NCBI GenBank assembly: GCA_024277515.1
Contig: JAJRVB010000309.1
Span: forward strand, 1 to 5,827
Direction: 5' to 3'
DNA: 5,827 nucleotides
Source: Nitrospirota bacterium
GTDB taxonomy: Bacteria > Nitrospirota > Thermodesulfovibrionia > UBA6902
Positions 1 to 4,032 of the stretch are shown here, piece after piece. Both the position numbers and the translations under genes were made by a program. The notes below the pieces were generated by a model. The model was given only the letters and a program-made list of their open reading frames with translations. It was not told the origin of the DNA and ran no database searches. The stretch's first letter is position 1. The number at the start of each line of letters is the position of its first letter.

Positions 1-198
1 ATTTCAGGCTTTATCGACCCGAAAGGACGGATCATCAGCCAAAGCGATATATTTGTCGAAACAATCATGACTGAAGATATTACGGCGGGAAGCGCCAGGA
101 GCTTTTATACAAGACACGGTGACATATTCACCTGGATATGCATAGCTGTTTCTCTTTTGTTAATTGCGGGCAGATATTTTTCTAACCGGACAGGATAA
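1..198 (+). CDS. lnt: Apolipoprotein N-acyltransferase, C-terminal fragment
   Basis: This is the last 65 codons of a gene entering from the left edge, read in frame 1 to a TAA at 196-198. It matches the end of apolipoprotein N-acyltransferase. That inner-membrane enzyme moves an acyl chain from a phospholipid to the N-terminal cysteine of lipoproteins, the last step of lipoprotein maturation. Visible are the end of the nitrilase-like domain (ISGFIDPKGRI, with the typical G-DP-G turn), then TRHGD at residues 37-41, which normally precedes the last membrane helix. A hydrophobic helix (IFTWICIAVSLLLIAG, about 42-57) and a short basic tail NRTG follow. The catalytic Glu, Lys and Cys lie outside the window. 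The gene is convergent with the rpsF operon and 24 bp from its last gene. Identity is fairly sure despite the short fragment; another CN-hydrolase membrane protein is the only alternative. Confidence 0.82.
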   Translation: MSGFIDPKGRIISQSDIFVETIMTEDITAGSARSFYTRHGDIFTWICIAVSLLLIAGRYFSNRTG

Positions 199-210
199 GT
201 TTCATCCGGA

Positions 211-240
211 GCAGGGCCGGGCTTATCCCCTGCCCTTTTT
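211..240 (+). terminator. Intrinsic terminator after lnt
   Basis: GCAGGG at 211-216 can pair with CCCTGC at 228-233 around an 11-nt loop. An alternative fold pairs GGGC 214-217 with GCCC 232-235 and GGG 219-221 with CCC 227-229. A run of five T follows directly at 236-240. The hairpin plus T run is correct for transcripts reading rightward, that is lnt, whose stop is 13 bp upstream. In the opposite direction there is no T run after the hairpin, so it does not look bidirectional. It covers the stop codon and last codons of the convergent DUF507 gene B. Confidence 0.65.
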
Positions 241-501
241 GGCGGACTCTTCTTCGAAGAGCTTGTTATACATGACGTCCCATTCGGAACTGCCTTCATA
301 TATCTTTTTTGAATAGGATTGCAGTTTCTTTGTTACCTTTTTATCAATATCATCCGCAAGTTTCAGTTCCCGGACGATGATTCTTTTTATGTCACGCCTG
401 ACCTGACCCTCGTCTTCAAGGGGAGTGACCGCTTTCTTTTCGAGGAGTCCTTTCAGGACAATGTGGGTAAGATGGCTGATTTTATCGTCAGAAAGTCTCA
501 T
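223..501 (-). CDS. DUF507 family protein B (function unknown)
   Basis: A 92-residue protein recognised as DUF507 family from its opening MRLSDDKISHLTH and the following mixed-charge helices; the family has no established function. It is probably mostly alpha-helical, with no signal peptide or membrane segment, so cytoplasmic. By my count it has 21 Lys/Arg against 17 Asp/Glu, making it net basic, with a KKGRG tail. It is a clear paralogue of the gene just upstream: both begin MR-I/L and share the V-x(3)-L pattern, a QV near residues 33-34, an EL near 45, a V-x(3)-L-x-x-Y near 56-63 and an EG/KG near 69-70. The ATG at 501 overlaps the TGA of that gene (ATGA, 498-501). The only purine-rich stretch, GGGAG, lies about 14 nt upstream, so translation probably depends on coupling. 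It is the last gene of the rpsF operon before the convergent lnt. Confidence 0.85.
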   Translation of the reverse strand: MRLSDDKISHLTHIVLKGLLEKKAVTPLEDEGQVRRDIKRIIVRELKLADDIDKKVTKKLQSYSKKIYEGSSEWDVMYNKLFEEESAKKGRG

Positions 502-779
502 AAAATTAAATCGCGCTCCCTGATAAGTTTCTGCTTTGTCATCTCGAACAACCTGCGGTAATCAAGCCGGCCCTTTTCTATTTCCGCGTCATACTCCTTA
601 AGCAGCTCCCTCACTTCATCATTAAGACGGTCTTCCGCCATCAGCTCGTCAAGCAGCAGTTCTTCCACTATTTTAGTCACCTGTTCCCTGGAGATATTCA
701 GCTCCACCGACTCCTTTTGCAGGAGTTCTTCGACTATTCCCTTTGCCAGTACAGGCACCCAGGTCTTTGGTATTCTCAT
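498..779 (-). CDS. DUF507 family protein A (function unknown)
   Basis: A 93-residue protein of the DUF507 family, starting MRIPKTWVPVLAK and continuing as charged amphipathic helices (EELLQKESVE, EQVTKIVEELLLDEL, EVRELLKEYDAEIEKG). By my count there are 22 Asp/Glu against 17 Lys/Arg, so it is net acidic, unlike its basic downstream paralogue. No signal peptide, membrane segment or catalytic motif is visible. Its ATG shares one base with the TAA of rpsR (TAATG), and only a weak GAGA lies in front of it, so translation is probably coupled to S18. Its stop overlaps the start of gene B by 4 bp. The position in a ribosomal operon hints at a translation- or replication-linked role, which is inference only. 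The tandem pair could also be a split form of longer family members. Confidence 0.85.
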   Translation of the reverse strand: MRIPKTWVPVLAKGIVEELLQKESVELNISREQVTKIVEELLLDELMAEDRLNDEVRELLKEYDAEIEKGRLDYRRLFEMTKQKLIRERDLIL

Positions 780-1006
780 TATTTCTCAATAAACGGCAGG
801 AGGGCGATGTTCCTTGCCCTTTTTATGGCCCTTGTCAGTTCTCTCTGATGTTTTGCACAGTTACCGGTCATCCTGCCGGCCAGCATCTTGCCTCTGTCCG
901 TAACAAAATTCCTGAGGGTCTTTACATCCTTGTAATCGATAAAATCTATTTTATCCACACAGAATCTGCAGAATTTTCTTCTTTGAAATCGTCTGTTATA
1001 ACGCAA
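779..1006 (-). CDS. rpsR: 30S ribosomal protein S18, zinc-binding type
   Basis: A 75-residue S18, the small-subunit protein that pairs with S6 on the central domain of 16S rRNA. The core is typical: DFIDYKDVKTLRNF (21-34), the RGKMLAGRMTG stretch (38-48) and RAIKRARNIALLPF (59-72). Cysteines at 13 and 16 (CRFC) with Cys50 and His53 (NCAKH) form the set expected for the zinc-binding C+ version of S18, which many bacteria have lost. The start is TTG at 1006. The codon two before it is an in-frame TGA and no ATG lies between, while AAGGAG (1015-1020) sits 8 nt upstream. It is third in the operon, 38 bp after ssb, and its stop overlaps the start of DUF507 gene A. No rplI follows, unlike the common rpsF-rpsR-rplI order. 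Confidence 0.96.
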   Translation of the reverse strand: MRYNRRFQRRKFCRFCVDKIDFIDYKDVKTLRNFVTDRGKMLAGRMTGNCAKHQRELTRAIKRARNIALLPFIEK

Positions 1007-1014
1007 TGTTCAAG

Positions 1015-1020
1015 CTCCTT
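1015..1020 (-). promoter_or_regulatory. Ribosome binding site fixing the TTG start of rpsR
   Basis: Read on the minus strand this is AAGGAG, 8 nt before the TTG at 1006-1004. With the in-frame TGA just upstream of that TTG, it decides the start of rpsR. It lies in the only real gap of the operon (1007-1045). I see no promoter or hairpin in that gap. Confidence 0.75.
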
Positions 1021-1045
1021 TTTCTTGATAAATTATTCATCTGGA

Positions 1046-1447
1046 TTAGAACGGTTCTATATCGGTGGTTTCTTCCGGTGCGGGCATTCCTCCCTGGCTG
1101 TACTGGTCCGCCCCTGCGCCGGCCTGTTTCTTAGAAAGAAACCGAACATTCTGGGCAACCACCTCATGCTTGCTCCTCTTCTGGCCGTCCTCCGTCTCCC
1201 ATCGTCTTTCCTGAAGTCTTCCCTCGACCAGTGCGGAACTGCCCTTGTTCAGGTACTGCGCGCAGGTATCGGCCTGCTTGCCGAATACCACTATATTGAT
1301 AAATGTCACTTCCTCTTTCATCTCTTCACCCTGCTTGTACTTACGGTTGACCGCCATGCCGAAATTGCAGACCGAGGTGCCCTGGGGGGTATACCGCACT
1401 TCAGGGTCCCGCGTCAGATTCCCTATCAGGATAACTTTATTAAACAT
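1046..1447 (-). CDS. ssb: Single-stranded DNA-binding protein
   Basis: A 133-residue SSB that coats single-stranded DNA in replication, recombination and repair, normally as a tetramer. The OB fold spans about 1-106: MFNKVILIGNLTRDPEVRYT at the N-terminus, then VCNFGMAVNR, VTFINIVVFGKQAD, YLNKGSSALVEGRL and the closing VVAQNVRFL. A short Gly/Ala/Gln-rich linker (about 109-122) leads to an acidic tip ending DIEPF. Tips of this family usually end DDIPF, so the order of the last residues differs, while the final Pro-Phe used to bind partner proteins is kept. The ATG at 1447 is chosen because it begins the canonical MFNK and has GGAGGAG (1455-1461) 7 nt upstream. The frame stays open further upstream, but only by running antisense-free inside rpsF. 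It overlaps the rpsF stop by 8 bp, implying coupled translation. Confidence 0.96.
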   Translation of the reverse strand: MFNKVILIGNLTRDPEVRYTPQGTSVCNFGMAVNRKYKQGEEMKEEVTFINIVVFGKQADTCAQYLNKGSSALVEGRLQERRWETEDGQKRSKHEVVAQNVRFLSKKQAGAGADQYSQGGMPAPEETTDIEPF

Positions 1448-1880
1448 TTTCTTTCTCCTCCGGCCCTTTCTCTTCGGGTTTCGGTGCAGCCTCAACGGAC
1501 TCCGCTGCCTTGACCTCGCTGCCCTCAACAGCTTCCGGGGTGTCCTTTTCAGCCGCCCTGGACGCAGATGCGATTATTGCCTCGATCTGTTTCTTTTTGA
1601 TCAGGCGTACAACCATGAATTTGATTATAGCGTCAACCACTTTACCTAATTTCTCAAGTTCAACTATGGTTGAGGGGGGGGATTTGAAAAGAAGGAATAT
1701 ATAGCAGCCCTTCTGATATTTATTCAGCTCGTATGCCAGCTTGCGGCGGCCCCAGTTTTCGGCCTTTATTATCTCACCGCCCTGTTTGATAATTACGTCC
1801 TTTATCCTCTGGACCGTTGCTTCTATGGCGGTGTCATCGAGATTCGGATCAATGATTGTGATCTGTTCGTAATAATGCAT
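1440..1880 (-). CDS. rpsF: 30S ribosomal protein S6
   Basis: A 146-residue S6, the partner of S18 in the 30S platform. The ferredoxin-like core is about residues 1-95: MHYYEQITIIDPNL, GGEIIKAENWGRRKLAYELNKYQKGCYIFLLF and FMVVRLIKKK. A low-complexity tail rich in Ala, Glu, Lys and Pro (about 108-146, ending EEKENV) follows and is probably disordered; tails of varying length are usual in this family. The ATG at 1880 is chosen over an in-frame GTG at 1931 because GGAGG (1886-1890) lies 5 nt upstream and S6 proteins begin at this point. It is the first gene of the operon, and its last 8 bp overlap ssb. A run of eight C on the coding strand (1674-1681) encodes part of SPPS; the frame is intact across it. 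Confidence 0.96.
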   Translation of the reverse strand: MHYYEQITIIDPNLDDTAIEATVQRIKDVIIKQGGEIIKAENWGRRKLAYELNKYQKGCYIFLLFKSPPSTIVELEKLGKVVDAIIKFMVVRLIKKKQIEAIIASASRAAEKDTPEAVEGSEVKAAESVEAAPKPEEKGPEEKENV

Positions 1881-1954
1881 TAATACCTCCCTGTGGATTA
1901 TTTCTTCCCATCCGGAAAGATTAGCCCTCACCCCGATAGAGCGAGAGCAAAGAG
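1881..1954 (-). promoter_or_regulatory. Structured 5' leader of the rpsF operon, possible S6:S18 autoregulatory site
   Basis: The stretch between the predicted transcription start (about 1954) and rpsF can fold in the minus-strand RNA. Hairpin 1 pairs 1939-1948 with 1924-1933 over a 5-nt loop. It has ten pairs, three of them G-U, which would be C-A mismatches in the opposite strand, so it favours a minus-strand RNA. Hairpin 2 pairs 1914-1920 with 1903-1909 over a GGAT loop. A CCG trinucleotide (1915-1913) lies 3' of hairpin 1. The described S6:S18-binding leader presents CCG in a bulge next to a stem and a hairpin. An outer helix of UCUUU (1953-1949) with GAAGA (1907-1903) would place CCG in a bulge, but a long one, and it excludes hairpin 2. 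Assignment to that motif is tentative. Confidence 0.35.
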
Positions 1955-1960
1955 GATTAT

Positions 1961-1989
1961 TTTATATCATATTGAGCGGTAAAAATCAA
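1961..1989 (-). promoter_or_regulatory. Sigma70-type promoter of the rpsF operon
   Basis: On the minus strand a -35 box TTGATT (1989-1984, 4 of 6 consensus positions) is followed by a 17-bp spacer and a -10 box TATAAA (1966-1961, 5 of 6). Transcription would start near 1954, giving a leader of about 74 nt before rpsF. The surroundings are AT-rich, as expected of a promoter. An overlapping TAAAAT could serve as -10 with a longer spacer. Confidence 0.65.
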
Positions 1990-2000
1990 CAAACCACAAA

Positions 2001-2029
2001 TTGACATGCCCGCCTGAATGCTTTATATT
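2001..2029 (+). promoter_or_regulatory. Near-consensus sigma70 promoter of nadB
   Basis: A perfect -35 box TTGACA (2001-2006), a spacer of exactly 17 bp and a -10 box TATATT (2024-2029, 5 of 6). The expected transcription start is about A2036, with A2039 at the long end of the normal range. That is 3 to 0 nt before the nadB ATG at 2039, so the mRNA would be leaderless or nearly so. Its -35 box is 11 bp from that of the divergent rpsF promoter. Confidence 0.75.
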
Positions 2030-2038
2030 CATACCATC

Positions 2039-3658
2039 ATGGGGCCTTCCGTTAAAACTGCAGACTTCCTCATAATCGGCGGGGGAGTTGCGGGGCTGCG
2101 GGCGGCAATAGAACTCGCGTCCAGGGGCAGTGTCCTTGTCCTCACAAAAGACAAAATAAACGAGAGCACCACAGGTTACGCCCAGGGGGGAATTGCCGTT
2201 GCCCTGAGTGATGAAGACGAAGTCTGCATTCATTTTGAGGACACCATCAAGGCCGGGGACGGTCTCTGCATAAAAGAGGCGGTAAAAGTCATGGTCGAGG
2301 AAGGACCGGGCTATATCCTTGAGCTTATGTCATGGGGAGCTGAATTTGACAGGGATGGAAGCAATTTCTCATTTACAAGAGAGGCCGCCCACACGAGAAG
2401 AAGGATCCTGCATTCACACGGAGATTCAACGGGAAAGGAAATCGAGAGGGCCCTTATCCAGAAGGCACGCTCACACCCATCCATTTCACGACTGGATTTT
2501 GCCTTCACAATCGACCTGATTACTGAAAACAACAGGTGTATAGGCGCATCAGTGCTCAGGGGCGACTCAATCATTAATATTTTTGCAAAAGCGGTAATCC
2601 TCGCAACGGGCGGAGCAGGGCAGCTCTTCTCGAAAACCACCAACCCCATGATATCGACCGGGGACGGGATAGCGATCGCATACAGGGCGGGGGCGCTGGT
2701 TGTGGACATGGAGTTCATACAGTTTCACCCGACTACGCTTTTTGCGCGCGGGGCGCCCCAGTTTCTGCTCAGCGAGGCGATGAGGGGGGAAGGCGCGCTC
2801 CTCAAAAATATCCACGGCAAAAGGTTTATGCCGCAGTACCACGAGATGGCGGAGCTTGCCTCCAGGGACACAGTCACAAGGGCAATTGTGTCTGAAATGG
2901 TAAAAACAGACACAAAGCATGTCTATCTGGACCTCACCCATCTTGACAAGGACTTTGTGAAGAACCGTTTCCCGCAGATCTATTCAACCTGTCTTTTATA
3001 CGATATCGATATCACCGAAGACATGATTCCGGTTTGTCCCGCTGCCCACTATATCATGGGAGGCGTCAGGACAAACCTTGACGGAGAGACGAGCATCAAG
3101 GGCCTTTTCGCGGCAGGAGAAGTGGCATGTACCGGGGTCCACGGCGCTAACCGTCTCGCCTCAAACAGCCTGCTCGAAGGACTGGTATTCGGGGCCCGGG
3201 CAGGTAAAAAAGCGGTCGGTCACATAAATGACACACTTGCAGAGGGACCTGCTGCGGATTCCAGCGTCATGCAGGCAGCTAAAAGAGTTTCATCTGCTCC
3301 GCGTTCTTTTGATACTGAAAAGGTGAGGAGTTCATTGAGACAGATTATGTGGAACAAAGTCGGCATCATCCGCTGCGAAAAGTCCCTTGTCCAGGCGCGT
3401 GACTGGCTTAACAGATGGCATGACGTAATGGAGACATCATTCCGGAACAGGAGAGAGGCTGAACTCGGGAATATGCTGACGGTTGCACACCTGATTACAG
3501 AGAGCGCCCTCCTGAGAAAGGGCAGTGTCGGCGCCCATTTTCGCTCTGATTTCAGGGAGAGAGGGGAGCACGAGACAGAGCACACGGCATGCAGAAAGGG
3601 GAAGGACCCTTACTGGACAGACAATTCTTTACGGAAACAGCAGTACGCAAACAGGTAA
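2039..3658 (+). CDS. nadB: L-aspartate oxidase
   Basis: A 539-residue flavoenzyme oxidising L-aspartate to iminoaspartate, the first step of de novo NAD synthesis; the product passes to quinolinate synthase NadA, which is not in the window. The FAD-binding GGGVAG is at 14-19 (FLIIGGGVAG). The substrate loop and active-site residues align with E. coli NadB at a constant offset of 14: His230 in FHPTTLF, Arg276 in SRDTVTRA, His337 in AAHYIMGGV. GVHGANRLASNSLLEGLVFG (367-386) is the family signature near FAD. The helical C-terminal domain starts near 425. Here the usual ESRGAH reads GSVGAH (495-500), and after RSDF (505) the tail is unlike the common pattern. ATG 2039 is preferred over ATG 2018, which lies inside the promoter spacer. 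Neither has a Shine-Dalgarno sequence. It is divergent from rpsF. Confidence 0.96.
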   Translation: MGPSVKTADFLIIGGGVAGLRAAIELASRGSVLVLTKDKINESTTGYAQGGIAVALSDEDEVCIHFEDTIKAGDGLCIKEAVKVMVEEGPGYILELMSWGAEFDRDGSNFSFTREAAHTRRRILHSHGDSTGKEIERALIQKARSHPSISRLDFAFTIDLITENNRCIGASVLRGDSIINIFAKAVILATGGAGQLFSKTTNPMISTGDGIAIAYRAGALVVDMEFIQFHPTTLFARGAPQFLLSEAMRGEGALLKNIHGKRFMPQYHEMAELASRDTVTRAIVSEMVKTDTKHVYLDLTHLDKDFVKNRFPQIYSTCLLYDIDITEDMIPVCPAAHYIMGGVRTNLDGETSIKGLFAAGEVACTGVHGANRLASNSLLEGLVFGARAGKKAVGHINDTLAEGPAADSSVMQAAKRVSSAPRSFDTEKVRSSLRQIMWNKVGIIRCEKSLVQARDWLNRWHDVMETSFRNRREAELGNMLTVAHLITESALLRKGSVGAHFRSDFRERGEHETEHTACRKGKDPYWTDNSLRKQQYANR

Positions 3659-3695
3659 GATTGCCTGCAAAGAGGGTCCCGCACGGCATGCAGCC

Positions 3696-4004
3696 TTACG
3701 GCGCCTGCTGCGGACTTTCCTTTTCAGGCATCGGACTATAAAAGTTTTTTAAGCGAAAGGCCTTGTTGAAGTATTCATTTGCCCTCTCCATCTGCTGCAT
3801 TTCATAATAGGCATATCCTAAAAAATAATATACACCGGCATCCGGATTATCCTTTACATAATCCTCCATTGCCCGTATCGCTTCTTCTTTCTCCCCTTTA
3901 TAATAAAGAGAATATGCCTCCTTTACGACCGTATCATCCGCCCGGCATAATGTAACCGACATAAATGAAAAGACAATTATGAAAACCGGAATCATTACTT
4001 TCAT
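3696..4004 (-). CDS. Small exported TPR protein
   Basis: A 102-residue protein I do not recognise as a named family. It begins with a signal peptide: MKVM, a hydrophobic core IPVFIIVFSFMSVTL, then CRA, with likely cleavage after Ala22 before DD. Cys20 is preceded by V-T-L, a poor lipobox, so signal peptidase I is more likely than lipidation. The mature part holds about two tetratricopeptide repeats, roughly 26-55 (KEAYSLYYKGEKEEAIRAME) and 57-88 (GVYYFLGYAYYEMQQMERAN, then YFNKAFRLKN), with a short Pro/Gln-rich tail. TPRs bind other proteins, so a periplasmic scaffold or regulator is likely. The ATG at 4004 has GGGAGG about 5-6 nt upstream. It lies 28 bp after the PBP1A gene on the same strand, with no terminator between, so the two are probably co-transcribed. 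It converges on nadB, 37 bp away. Confidence 0.75.
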   Translation of the reverse strand: MKVMIPVFIIVFSFMSVTLCRADDTVVKEAYSLYYKGEKEEAIRAMEDYVKDNPDAGVYYFLGYAYYEMQQMERANEYFNKAFRLKNFYSPMPEKESPQQAP

Positions 4005-4032
4005 TGCACCCTCCCTTTTTTAATAATATACC

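Noticed and set aside
187..208. CCGGA/TCCGG inverted repeat as a terminator for the minus-strand operon
   Set aside because: The stem is five bases with a 14-nt loop, and no T run follows in the minus direction.
743..1513. Long plus-strand open frame of 256 codons
   Set aside because: It lies antisense to rpsR, ssb and part of rpsF, which are certain; its translation shows no family resemblance.
1448..1528. N-terminal extension of ssb (27 extra residues in frame)
   Set aside because: It is Arg/Lys-rich out-of-frame rpsF sequence; the canonical MFNK start at 1447 has a strong GGAGGAG 7 nt upstream.
1881..1931. N-terminal extension of rpsF from a GTG at 1931
   Set aside because: There is no ribosome binding site at that GTG; S6 proteins begin at MHYYEQ and GGAGG lies directly before the ATG at 1880. 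The extension would also fall in the structured leader.
2018..2038. Upstream ATG of nadB giving seven extra residues
   Set aside because: It lies within the 17-bp promoter spacer, so it would not be in the transcript, and it has no Shine-Dalgarno sequence.
3583..3693. 12-bp direct repeat CACGGCATGCAG at 3583-3594 and 3682-3693
   Set aside because: There are only two copies 99 bp apart across the nadB end, with no further matching flanks or target duplication; probably chance.
3663..3695. CTGCA/TGCAG inverted repeat after the TPR gene as a terminator
   Set aside because: It is a five-base stem around a 20-nt loop with no T run on either strand.
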